A DNA stretch of 13,263 nucleotides from assembly GCA_030590765.1 (NCBI GenBank), contig JAUVCP010000013.1, positions 1-13,263 on the forward strand. The letters are read 5' to 3'. Positions within the stretch are counted from its first letter, which is position 1. Each line of letters starts with the position of its first letter. The stretch is from Flavobacteriaceae bacterium. GTDB taxonomy: Bacteria > Bacteroidota > Bacteroidia > Flavobacteriales > Flavobacteriaceae. The translations under genes and the position numbers were made by a program. The notes under the pieces are model-generated. The model saw only the letters and a program-made list of their open reading frames with translations. It did no database searches and was not told where the DNA came from. Positions 1-6,836 of the stretch are shown piece after piece.

Positions 1-450
1 ATAAACTGTAATAGTTCCAGATGTTTGAGGTGTACTACCTAAAGAACCAACGGTTGCAATTACTCTAATATCAATTCCTCCTTCAACAAAAGGTGCTAAA
101 CCAGTATTAACTGTTGCGCCATTCAATTCACTAATATTCCATGAATAAGCCGTATTTGAAGTTGATCCAGCGACATAAGCGTCGGCAAAATCAGTACCTT
201 CCTTTGCAAACTCTATGTTATATGTAATTCCTGTTGGAACTGCATAATCTGCAGGATTCCACGTAAGTGTTAATGCTATATTTGATAATTCTTCTTCGGG
301 ATTTAAAACTTGACTAAATCCTGTTTCAGGGGCTGTTATATCTCCGCTACCTTTAGCAGAAATTGTTAATAGTTCCATATCTTCATTATCACAAGAAGAA
401 ACTGTGATGATAAATAAGGATAGAAACAATAATTTAAATATTTTCTTCAT
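1..450 (-). CDS. susE: SusE-like outer-membrane starch-binding lipoprotein (partial, C-terminus outside window)
   Basis: The first 150 codons are visible, reading from an ATG at 450-448 without a stop to the left edge. The N-terminus is a short basic-hydrophobic lipoprotein signal (MKKIFKLLFLSLFIITVSSC) with the lipidated cysteine at residue 20. It is followed by D-N-E-D, an acidic stretch of the kind that directs Bacteroidota lipoproteins to the cell surface. After it comes a typical SusE N-terminal immunoglobulin-like fold: a TAPETGFSQVLNP segment, the LTWNPADY strand, then a tail containing SWNISELN and IDIRVIATVG. In the SusE/SusF family this fold precedes carbohydrate-binding modules, which would lie outside the window. 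The gene starts 18 bases after the susD stop, so it is the third gene of the susCD operon. The SusE assignment rests on fold-type motifs and position; ligand specificity is inferred from the enzymes nearby. Confidence 0.85.
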   Translation of the reverse strand, partial: MKKIFKLLFLSLFIITVSSCDNEDMELLTISAKGSGDITAPETGFSQVLNPEEELSNIALTLTWNPADYAVPTGITYNIEFAKEGTDFADAYVAGSTSNTAYSWNISELNGATVNTGLAPFVEGGIDIRVIATVGSLGSTPQTSGTITVY

Positions 451-468
451 TTTAATTTGTTTTAAAAA

Positions 469-2070
469 TTAGTAACCAGGATTTTGGGTTAAATTAGGAT
501 TTGCTGCCATATTGTTTGCCGGCATAGGGTAAACATTAAAATGATTAGGTAATGCAATACCACTTGAACTTCCACCTTTCCATACCCAATTGTAGTTTCC
601 GCCTGTAAAAAGACCGAATCGTATCAAATCTTGTCTTCTATGACCTTCCCAGTATAATTCTCTGGATCTTTCATTGATCAAGAAATCTAGAGTTAAATTA
701 CCCGATGTTATTGTAGTGGAATTAGCTCTCAATCTTAGTTTGTTTACATATTCCACAGCCTCTTCAAGAGATCCACCTCCACCTCTGACAACAGCTTCAG
801 CATACATTAAATAAACATCTGCCAATCGGAACATTGGGAAATCAGTATTCACAAAAGTTGGATCTTCACCCGGTTCACCTGCTGATGTAATATTTTTAAA
901 TTTAGTAATGATATAACCTGAATCTCTATCGCCTATATCGGTAATCTCAATTTCTCTGCCGGCTGTGATCAAAGTGTTTCTCGTGTCTTCAAGAGGAACA
1001 TCCCCATTTAAGAATCTTTCAGCAAATTGCTTTCTAACTCTTAGAGCTCCACCCCAGCCTTGCGTACCAAGATCATCTGCATTGTTCTCTAAGCTTCCAA
1101 CTTCACCGTTTATGATCACTGTAGTTGCACCATAGTTTTCAGTTACTGTACCGTCAGAAACAGTTTGAAATATAATTTCGTTCAACCCTGCTTCATTGGT
1201 GTCATTATCAGCCAAAAAGTTCAAGCTGTAATCAGATGCTAAGGCATATCCTGAATTGATGATTTTATCTGTGTAAGTAATACAATCTGTATATTTGTTT
1301 CCCTGACCATAAATTTCAGCATTCAAATACATTTTTGCCAAGATCATCCATGCAACTGCTTTATCTGCTCTTGCATATTCGTTTTGTCTTGCTCCTACCA
1401 GATCATTTTCAATTGCCAAAATTTCTGATTCAATAAATGCAAACAATTCAGCTCTTCCATATTCAGGACCCTGATAAGTTCCAACCGGATCATCTTTAGA
1501 TACGAAAGCCGCTTTTCCAAATAAGTCCATTAAATGATAATAAGCCATTGCTCTTAATAATCTTGCTTCAGCTCTATAGGCGGCTATATCACCTCCTACA
1601 GCACCTGTATGACCTCTTCTTTCAATATTTTCATCCGAAGATTGTCTTAAAAACTCATTGGTCAAAGCAACAGTAAACATTGCTCTACTAAAGAAACCTA
1701 ACAAAATGGTATTTGTTGATGACCATGTGTTTCTTTGAATTGCCTTAACAGCTCCACCTTCATCATTTTCATATGACCAAATTGGCTCATCGGCAGCTAG
1801 ATCTTGTAAATACCACCATGTTCTCATATACTGGCTTGTACCTGCATCAATACCCTGTAAGTTGGATGATCCCGGGCCATTACCTGTTAAAGATAAATTT
1901 CCATATATACCGGCCAATGCTTGTTTATAAGCAGCTGGGTCAGCATAAAATTCTTCCGCTAAAAATTCATCATCATCTTTTGGTATCACATTTAAATCAT
2001 CGGTACATGAATTAAAAGATAACAAAAGACCAAAAAAGAATAATAGTTTGTATATATTTTTTGTTTTCAT
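469..2070 (-). CDS. susD: SusD-like (RagB/SusD) surface glycan-binding lipoprotein
   Basis: A 533-residue protein of usual SusD length. It begins with a lipoprotein signal ending FNSC, cysteine at residue 22, followed by TDDLNVIP, the hallmark start of mature SusD proteins with acidic surface-export residues. The N-terminal half is helical and TPR-like (YRAEARLLRAMAYYHLMDLFG, DKAVAWMILAKMYLNAEIYG). The C-terminal half carries the family motifs FPMFRLADVYLMYAEAVVRG, NERSRELYWEGHRRQDLIRFG and the ending NPNLTQNPGY. By family knowledge it forms a lid over the SusC barrel and hands over oligosaccharides. It starts 14 bases after the susC stop, consistent with co-transcription and a matched pair. 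The alpha-glucan substrate is inferred from the neighbouring GH13 and GH65 genes, not from binding residues I can identify. No frameshift or missing segment is seen. Confidence 0.97.
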   Translation of the reverse strand: MKTKNIYKLLFFFGLLLSFNSCTDDLNVIPKDDDEFLAEEFYADPAAYKQALAGIYGNLSLTGNGPGSSNLQGIDAGTSQYMRTWWYLQDLAADEPIWSYENDEGGAVKAIQRNTWSSTNTILLGFFSRAMFTVALTNEFLRQSSDENIERRGHTGAVGGDIAAYRAEARLLRAMAYYHLMDLFGKAAFVSKDDPVGTYQGPEYGRAELFAFIESEILAIENDLVGARQNEYARADKAVAWMILAKMYLNAEIYGQGNKYTDCITYTDKIINSGYALASDYSLNFLADNDTNEAGLNEIIFQTVSDGTVTENYGATTVIINGEVGSLENNADDLGTQGWGGALRVRKQFAERFLNGDVPLEDTRNTLITAGREIEITDIGDRDSGYIITKFKNITSAGEPGEDPTFVNTDFPMFRLADVYLMYAEAVVRGGGGSLEEAVEYVNKLRLRANSTTITSGNLTLDFLINERSRELYWEGHRRQDLIRFGLFTGGNYNWVWKGGSSSGIALPNHFNVYPMPANNMAANPNLTQNPGY

Positions 2071-2084
2071 AATTTCTTTATTTA

Positions 2085-5009
2085 TTAAAATTTAATATTT
2101 GCACCTAATAAAAAGGTTCTCGGTCTTGGATAAATTGTATTATCAATACCTCCAAAAATTTCAGGATCTAATCCTGAATAGTTTGTAATTGTAAATACAT
2201 TTTGTACACCTGTCCATAAACGAATACTTGAAAGGCTTCCTTTCATATCGTTAAAATTGTATCCAAAAGTCAAATTATCCATTTTAAGGAAAGAAGCATT
2301 CTCAATATAGTAATCAGAGATCAATACACTTGCTGTTTCGTTAAAATTAGATACTAAAACTGAAGTAGGAACATTTCCTAAAGCTGTAGTAGCCTGCAAA
2401 TTATTATACTGTGCTCTATTAGAGTTAACATTATTATAATTGTAATTACCAATACTTGCTCTTAAGTTAAATGCAAAATCAAAATTTTTGTAATTAAAAG
2501 TAGATTGAAATCCCATTAAAATATCAGCAGCAGGTTTTTTATAAATGTATCTATCTGCTGTATTTACAATTCCATCCTGGTTGATATCAACATAGGCACC
2601 TTCAACAGGGGCTCCTGCTTCATCATATAATTGTTTAAATACATTAAATGAATATGGAGAAAAACCTTCTTTGTGTACCTGAATTCTTGAACCGGTACCA
2701 CCTGAAATTCCACCTATTTCAATATCTCTGTCTCCTGCAAGTTCTTCAATTTCAGTTTTGTTTGCACTGATATTATAATTAAGTGTCCATCTAAGGTCTT
2801 CTTTATTGATCACATCTGCTCCAATACTAAATTCAATACCCTTAGAAGTGAATTTTCCGATATTTTGCCATCCTACATTACTAAAGTTTGAACCATCCGC
2901 AACTGGCACACTAGCCAATAGATCGTTAGATTCTTTTAAATAAACTTCTAAAGAACCAGTTAAAAGATCGTTGAAAAAACCGTAATCAAAACCTACATTA
3001 TAGGTTGTAGTTTCTTCCCATTTCAAATCTTCAAAAACAGATTGTGGAATACCTGGTGCTATCGGTGTATTTCCGAATATATACTGTGCATTTGAATTAT
3101 GAACTACATATCGTCCTAAATAGGCATAAGATGCAGCAATATCTTGTTGACCGGTAATACCCCAACCTAAACGTAATTTTAAGGTTGATAAAGTATTTGA
3201 ATCATTTAAGAAATCTTCTTCACTGATCTTCCATGCAAATGCAGCAGCTGGGAAATTACCCCATCTGTTATCTTCACTAAATCTTGAAGTACCATCTCTT
3301 CTGTACGAAAGTGTTAGCAAATACTTATCTGCAAAAGATAAATTCGTTCTTGCAAAATAACCGATTAGAACAACATCAGGATGTGTATTCACATCAGATT
3401 CTCTATCCGGATCAACTAAATTTCCACTATTATAATCTTCTGCTTCAAATTTTTGATAAGAATAACCTGCAGTTACTTCCAATCCAAAATTGTCAAAATC
3501 TTTATCATAATTTAAATATGCATCTAACAATCTGTTAGATCTATTACTGGTATAACTACTCTGGGTTCCTAAAAAAGGCTGGTTATTACCAGATCTATAT
3601 CCATTGATACTCTCTTTTGACCTGTTATAACTACCTCTACCATCTGAATTATCATACCCTAAGTTAACAACTGCACTCATTTCAGGTAAAAAATGAAATT
3701 TATAATTAACTTCAAAATTTCCGTACAAACGTTTTACATTACTAACATTCTTCACTTGCATTAAGTTTGCTACCGGGTTTCTTGGAGCATTGTTTGGTTC
3801 TCCGTTGGTATGGTACTCAAAATATCCTCCAAAAGGAGAAGTCGCATCATAAACCGGTTGAGTTGGATCAAATATTAGAGCAGAACCTTCAACACCATCT
3901 GCAAATCTGTTGTGTTCTTCAGAAAAATTAACATTGAAATTAATTTTTAAATGATCATCTAAAAGACTTGGATTCATAGATAATGAACTTGTTCCTCTTT
4001 CAAATTCTGAAGTTTTTCTTAAACCTGGTTGATTGGTATATCCTAATGAAAGTCGGGTTGGTATTGCACCAAACAAACCACCTCTTAATGAAATAGAGGC
4101 ATCCGATGTAAATTTCTCTTCATATATCTCATCCTGCCAATCCGTATTTGCATTTCCTAATTGATCGAGACTAATACCAGACTGTCCTCCATCAATTCTT
4201 TCGCCGATTAATTTTTCAAATTCATCTGCTCCAAAAACATCAATTTTATCTACGAGAGTTTGATAACCCATTTGTAAATTGATATCTACCTGAAAGGAAT
4301 CTCTACCTTTTTTTGTAGAAATGATGATTACACCATTGGATGCACGAGAACCATAAATAGCTGTTGCAGATGCATCTTTCAAAATAGAAAATGATTCGAT
4401 ATCATTTGGATTGATAGATGCTAAAATAGAACGTGAACCACCAGCACTTGAATTGGAAATAGGTAATCCGTCAATAACGATCAATGGATCATTGGATGCT
4501 CCTAAAGAAGATCCACCCCTAATTCGAATTGCTGATCCTCCACCCGGAGCACCAGATGTAGTAACATCAACACCAGCTACACGACCGGTTATCAATCCTG
4601 CCGGAGTAGGGATGTTTCCCTGATTAAAATCTTTCTCTGTAATAGCAGCTACAGATCCTGTAGCATCTTTGATTGTAGTTGTACCATAACCAATCAGAAC
4701 AACCTCATCTAAGGTATTGTCCTCTGGGATCATTAATACATCAATAATATTCTGCATTCCAACAGTTCTTGTTACTGTTGTCATTCCAACAAAACTAAAA
4801 ACAAGGTCATCTCCTTGTTTTGCTTCAATAGTATAATTACCATCAAAATCTGTTGCAGATCCAGTAGTTGTACCGCTAATCATAATCGATACTCCTGGAA
4901 GTCCCATTCCTAAGTCATCTGTTACCTTACCTTTTATTACATCTTGTGCAGACATCATTAAGGGTAATAAAAACAAAATCCCAAGGACTAATTGTCTAAT
5001 TTTTTTCAT
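2085..5009 (-). CDS. susC: SusC-like TonB-dependent outer-membrane oligosaccharide transporter
   Basis: A 974-residue protein with a signal peptide (about residues 1-21, ending MMSAQ). Then comes a carboxypeptidase-D regulatory-like domain (GKVTDDLGMGLPGVSIMISG, about 25-100), the plug domain starting at DEVVLIGYGTTTIKDATGSV, and a plug core with the conserved NPNDIESFSILKDASATAIYG segment. The rest is beta-barrel, ending in RTFLLGANIKF with a C-terminal phenylalanine as expected for outer-membrane barrel insertion. No anti-sigma-interacting extension is present, so it is the ordinary SusC type, energised through TonB-ExbBD encoded elsewhere. It is the first gene of the leftward operon, with an untranslated upstream region holding two LacI-type operators; the nearer one ends 118 bases before the start codon. 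The start is fixed by the signal peptide. Malto-oligosaccharide import is inferred from context. Confidence 0.97.
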   Translation of the reverse strand: MKKIRQLVLGILFLLPLMMSAQDVIKGKVTDDLGMGLPGVSIMISGTTTGSATDFDGNYTIEAKQGDDLVFSFVGMTTVTRTVGMQNIIDVLMIPEDNTLDEVVLIGYGTTTIKDATGSVAAITEKDFNQGNIPTPAGLITGRVAGVDVTTSGAPGGGSAIRIRGGSSLGASNDPLIVIDGLPISNSSAGGSRSILASINPNDIESFSILKDASATAIYGSRASNGVIIISTKKGRDSFQVDINLQMGYQTLVDKIDVFGADEFEKLIGERIDGGQSGISLDQLGNANTDWQDEIYEEKFTSDASISLRGGLFGAIPTRLSLGYTNQPGLRKTSEFERGTSSLSMNPSLLDDHLKINFNVNFSEEHNRFADGVEGSALIFDPTQPVYDATSPFGGYFEYHTNGEPNNAPRNPVANLMQVKNVSNVKRLYGNFEVNYKFHFLPEMSAVVNLGYDNSDGRGSYNRSKESINGYRSGNNQPFLGTQSSYTSNRSNRLLDAYLNYDKDFDNFGLEVTAGYSYQKFEAEDYNSGNLVDPDRESDVNTHPDVVLIGYFARTNLSFADKYLLTLSYRRDGTSRFSEDNRWGNFPAAAFAWKISEEDFLNDSNTLSTLKLRLGWGITGQQDIAASYAYLGRYVVHNSNAQYIFGNTPIAPGIPQSVFEDLKWEETTTYNVGFDYGFFNDLLTGSLEVYLKESNDLLASVPVADGSNFSNVGWQNIGKFTSKGIEFSIGADVINKEDLRWTLNYNISANKTEIEELAGDRDIEIGGISGGTGSRIQVHKEGFSPYSFNVFKQLYDEAGAPVEGAYVDINQDGIVNTADRYIYKKPAADILMGFQSTFNYKNFDFAFNLRASIGNYNYNNVNSNRAQYNNLQATTALGNVPTSVLVSNFNETASVLISDYYIENASFLKMDNLTFGYNFNDMKGSLSSIRLWTGVQNVFTITNYSGLDPEIFGGIDNTIYPRPRTFLLGANIKF

Positions 5010-5073
5010 AAAATAATTTTAAATTGAGTTTAATCTTTTTATAAAAACTTGCCGTTTTTTATATTTCACTTCG

Positions 5074-5081
5074 CGAATTTA
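5074..5081 (-). promoter_or_regulatory. Candidate -7 element of the susC promoter
   Basis: On the minus strand this reads TAAATTCG, matching seven of eight positions of the Bacteroidota -7 consensus TANNTTTG. It lies about 54 bases downstream of the centre of the perfect operator and 64 bases before the susC start codon. No TTG is found at the usual -33 distance. An overlapping alternative, TAATTTTA at 5089-5082, also matches seven of eight. The call is weak because such short AT-rich strings are common here. Confidence 0.22.
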
Positions 5082-5127
5082 TAAAATTAACAGTTGTTTA
5101 ACACTGTTGTAAATCAGTAATATAGCT

Positions 5128-5143
5128 ACGAAAACGTTTTCGT
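5128..5143. promoter_or_regulatory. LacI-family operator 1 (perfect 16-bp palindrome) upstream of susC
   Basis: ACGAAAACGTTTTCGT is an exact inverted repeat with a central CG. This is the classical form of LacI/GalR/PurR-family operators, where the hinge-helix leucine pair intercalates at the central CpG; the regulator encoded next door has that leucine (Leu57). It lies between susC and the regulator gene, nearer susC. Read in the direction of susC transcription it is followed by AGCT, a flank shared with operator 3. Confidence 0.82.
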
Positions 5144-5158
5144 GTTGATAACTTTTTT

Positions 5159-5174
5159 ACGAAAACGTTATAGT
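5159..5174. promoter_or_regulatory. LacI-family operator 2 (imperfect) in the susC upstream region
   Basis: ACGAAAACGTTATAGT matches operator 1 at 14 of 16 positions; one half-site is intact and the other is degenerate. Its centre is 31 bases from that of operator 1, close to three helical turns, so two bound dimers would face the same side of the DNA. The exact reverse complement of this 16-mer (17 bases counting one flank) occurs once more in the window, upstream of the transporter gene, which argues against chance. Confidence 0.7.
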
Positions 5175-5273
5175 TTGAAGGTTTTTTTAGCAATTCTTCA
5201 AAATGAGATAAAATATTTAACGCTAAAATGAAGATTTGATAATAATAATTAGTCTTATAGGGTTACATCCAAA

Positions 5274-5327
5274 AAAATTGTATATTTTTATGCTAGGTTA
5301 TAAATGTACTAAAATTGCATATTTTTA
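5274..5327. repeat. 17-base imperfect direct repeat upstream of the regulator gene
   Basis: AAAATTGTATATTTTTA at 5274-5290 recurs as AAAATTGCATATTTTTA at 5311-5327, differing at one position, with a 37-base period. It lies 80-130 bases before the regulator start. It could be a duplicated promoter segment or tandem binding sites. The low-complexity AT background reduces the significance. Confidence 0.5.
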
Positions 5328-5352
5328 AATATAAGCAGTTTTATATCAGGTA

Positions 5353-5376
5353 ATTATATAATTATGATTATATAAT
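5353..5376. repeat. Twin AT palindromes immediately upstream of the regulator gene
   Basis: ATTATATAAT, itself a perfect palindrome, occurs at 5353-5362 and again at 5367-5376, separated by TATG. The second copy ends 29 bases before the regulator start codon, so it would lie in or next to its promoter or leader. The units do not resemble the CG-centred operators. Function unknown; AT-rich composition makes some self-complementarity expected. Confidence 0.45.
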
Positions 5377-5405
5377 CAGTAGCAAAAGGAAATAACAGAG
5401 ATCAA

Positions 5406-6440
5406 ATGAAACAAAAAATTACTTTAAAGAAAATCGCAAAAGAATTCGGCGTTTCTATATCAACTGTTTCCAAAGCTTTAAAAGATAGTCATGAAATTAG
5501 TGAAGAGGTAAAAGAAAGAATACAGGCTTTTGCTAAATTTTATCATTACAAGCCTAATAGTTTAGCACTTAATTTACGCAACCAAAAAACAAAAACTATT
5601 GGAATTATCATCCCTCAAATTGTACACCATTTTTTCACCAAGGTCATTAGTGGAATTGAACTTGTTGCAAACAAGAACGGATATAATGTAATGATCTGTA
5701 TGTCAATGGACTCATATGAAAAAGAGGTTTTGAATTTAGATATGCTTGCAAATGGAGTTGTTGATGGTATCATTGTTTCCGTTGCAAAAGAAACAGAAGA
5801 AAAAAAAGACTTTGCTCACTTTAAAGGCCTTATTAATAACGGAATTCCTTTGGTGATGTTTGATAGAGTTATTGACGAAATTAAATGTAATAAGGTGTTA
5901 ACTAATGATGTGGATGGCGGTTACCTGGCTACCAGGCATTTAATAAATATTGGCTGTAAACGTATCGCAATTTTAACAACACCTGATTTTGTAACCGTTG
6001 GTAATCTGCGATTTGAAGGATATAAAAATGCTCTTAACAATAGCAGTATAACCTTTAATGAAAACCTTGTTGTCGAAATTGATGAAGAAAAAGATATTGC
6101 AAATCAAATAAAAAAATTATTCTTATTAAAAAATCCTCCAGATGGTATTTTTGCAGTCAACGAGATCTATGCAGCTATTGCAATGAAAATTGCCAATAAA
6201 AACAACTTAAAAATACCCGATGATATTTCTATTTTAGGATTTACGGATGGGCTTATCTCACAATTTACAACACCTTCTCTAACCACCGTAGCACAGCATG
6301 GTTACCATGTAGGTCAAAAATCAGCTGAGCTATTACTTAATGAAATAGAGTTTCAGGATACGGAGTATCAATACCAGACAAAGATCATTGAAACCGATCT
6401 AATCTTAAGAGAGTCAACAAAAAAAATTGAAGTTAACTAA
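5406..6440 (+). CDS. LacI/GalR-family transcriptional regulator of the alpha-glucan locus
   Basis: A 344-residue protein of usual LacI-family length. The N-terminal helix-turn-helix covers about residues 6-25 (ITLKKIAKEFGVSISTVSKA). The hinge follows with YKPNSLALNLRNQKT, where Leu57 occupies the position that inserts into the operator's central CpG. The periplasmic-binding-protein-like effector domain starts at TIGIIIPQIVHHFF and includes DGIIVSVAKET, PLVMFDRV, the ATRHLINIGCKRIAIL segment and PDDISILGFTDG. It should be a cytoplasmic dimer or tetramer sensing a sugar or sugar phosphate. Maltose or a related glucan product is inferred from its neighbours. It sits alone between two operons, flanked by three matching operators, so autoregulation and control of both sides is likely. 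It is related in role to regulators called MalR, but I do not assign the symbol. Whether it represses or activates is not decided by the protein sequence. Confidence 0.95.
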   Translation: MKQKITLKKIAKEFGVSISTVSKALKDSHEISEEVKERIQAFAKFYHYKPNSLALNLRNQKTKTIGIIIPQIVHHFFTKVISGIELVANKNGYNVMICMSMDSYEKEVLNLDMLANGVVDGIIVSVAKETEEKKDFAHFKGLINNGIPLVMFDRVIDEIKCNKVLTNDVDGGYLATRHLINIGCKRIAILTTPDFVTVGNLRFEGYKNALNNSSITFNENLVVEIDEEKDIANQIKKLFLLKNPPDGIFAVNEIYAAIAMKIANKNNLKIPDDISILGFTDGLISQFTTPSLTTVAQHGYHVGQKSAELLLNEIEFQDTEYQYQTKIIETDLILRESTKKIEVN

Positions 6441-6465
6441 GTTATTGTGTCATTCATTTTTGAGT

Positions 6466-6510
6466 AATTGATGTGTATGTAGATCTATAAGTTAAATCAA
6501 TTTTTGAATT
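6466..6510 (+). terminator. Weak candidate terminator after the regulator gene
   Basis: AATTGAT (6466-6472) and ATCAATT (6496-6502) can pair as a seven-base stem with a 23-base loop, followed by a T-rich run. The stem is AT-rich and the loop is long, so intrinsic termination would be inefficient. It is listed only because it lies 26 bases after the regulator stop and ahead of the next promoter region. Confidence 0.2.
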
Positions 6511-6594
6511 TTTTTGCCATAAGTTTATGGTATGAAATTGTACTTGAAACAGATTATAATATCTTAGTAACCAAATAAGTCCATAATCTTTTTT

Positions 6595-6610
6595 ACTATA
6601 ACGTTTTCGT
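6595..6610. promoter_or_regulatory. LacI-family operator 3 upstream of the transporter operon
   Basis: ACTATAACGTTTTCGT is the exact reverse complement of operator 2, so each operator has the same orientation relative to the operon it faces. Its right half plus flank, ACGTTTTCGTAGCT (6601-6614), also equals the minus-strand reading of operator 1 and its flank (5137-5124). It ends 226 bases before the transporter start and is centred about 62 bases upstream of a perfect -7 element. Confidence 0.78.
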
Positions 6611-6663
6611 AGCTTTATTTAAAAAAATATGTTCTAATAAAAAATAACTATTAATTATTTTTA

Positions 6664-6671
6664 TATATTTG
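6664..6671 (+). promoter_or_regulatory. Candidate -7 promoter element of the transporter operon
   Basis: TATATTTG matches the Bacteroidota -7 consensus TANNTTTG at every fixed position. No TTG occurs 17-23 bases upstream, so the -33 half is missing. Operator 3 is centred about 62 bases upstream of its first base, which would suit activator-assisted initiation. The resulting leader to the GTG start would be about 160 bases. This is inference from motif and spacing only. Confidence 0.4.
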
Positions 6672-6770
6672 TATCGGCCAATGGGTCATTTCACACTTGC
6701 CTTTTTTTATTTTTTCACACTATGAGCAGGAAATAATTTTTGCTTTAAGCAGTATTTTTTATTAATAATA

Positions 6771-6798
6771 TTGACGATAAAAACATATCGTATCTTTA
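6771..6798 (+). promoter_or_regulatory. Alternative promoter: TTG / TATCTTTA pair
   Basis: TTG at 6771-6773 is followed after 17 bases by TATCTTTA at 6791-6798, a seven-of-eight match to TANNTTTG. This would give a short leader of roughly 30 bases before the GTG start. The -7 part lies in the loop of a dyad, ATATCG (6785-6790) and CGATAT (6801-6806). It is an alternative or additional start to the one at 6664. Confidence 0.27.
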
Positions 6799-6836
6799 AG
6801 CGATATAATCATTGTCATTACTAAAATTATAATCGT

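Larger units (their letters stand above)
5010..5405. other. Divergent regulatory region between susC and the LacI-family regulator
   Basis: This 396-base gene-free stretch lies between two divergent genes. From the susC side it holds a candidate susC -7 element (5074-5081), a perfect LacI-type palindrome (5128-5143), a second imperfect operator (5159-5174), a 17-base imperfect direct repeat (5274-5290 and 5311-5327) and a pair of identical ten-base AT palindromes (5353-5376) just before the regulator gene. It is strongly AT-rich. No convincing small ORF, RNA gene or terminator was recognised in it. A purine-rich AAAAGGA lies about 15 bases upstream of the regulator start and may be a weak ribosome binding site. 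Confidence 0.8.
6441..6836. other. Regulatory region upstream of the transporter operon
   Basis: A 396-base gene-free stretch. Going rightward it holds a weak possible terminator for the regulator gene (6466-6510), a short palindrome CCATAAGTTTATGG (6517-6530), LacI-type operator 3 (6595-6610), a perfect -7 element TATATTTG (6664-6671), two copies of TTTCACAC (6689-6696 and 6713-6720) around a T-rich tract, a second promoter-like pair (6771-6798) and a dyad (6785-6806). No credible ORF or structured RNA family was recognised. The operator indicates that a new transcript starts here rather than read-through from the regulator. Confidence 0.8.

Noticed and set aside
3724..3739. AAACGTTT-centred sequence within susC resembling the operators
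   Set aside because: Only the core matches; the outer bases that define the three operators (ACGA/TCGT) are absent and the site is inside coding sequence.
4411..4623. Plus-strand open frame of 70 codons inside susC, rich in proline
   Set aside because: It is antisense to the conserved SusC plug region; the proline richness comes from complementing glycine codons.
5010..5405. Possible riboswitch or structured leader upstream of susC or the regulator
   Set aside because: No conserved riboswitch core could be recognised; the region is mostly AT-rich with DNA-type operator palindromes.
6517..6530. Palindrome CCATAAGTTTATGG after the regulator gene
   Set aside because: A six-base stem with a two-base loop is too tight for a good RNA hairpin, has no following U-run, and does not match the operator pattern.
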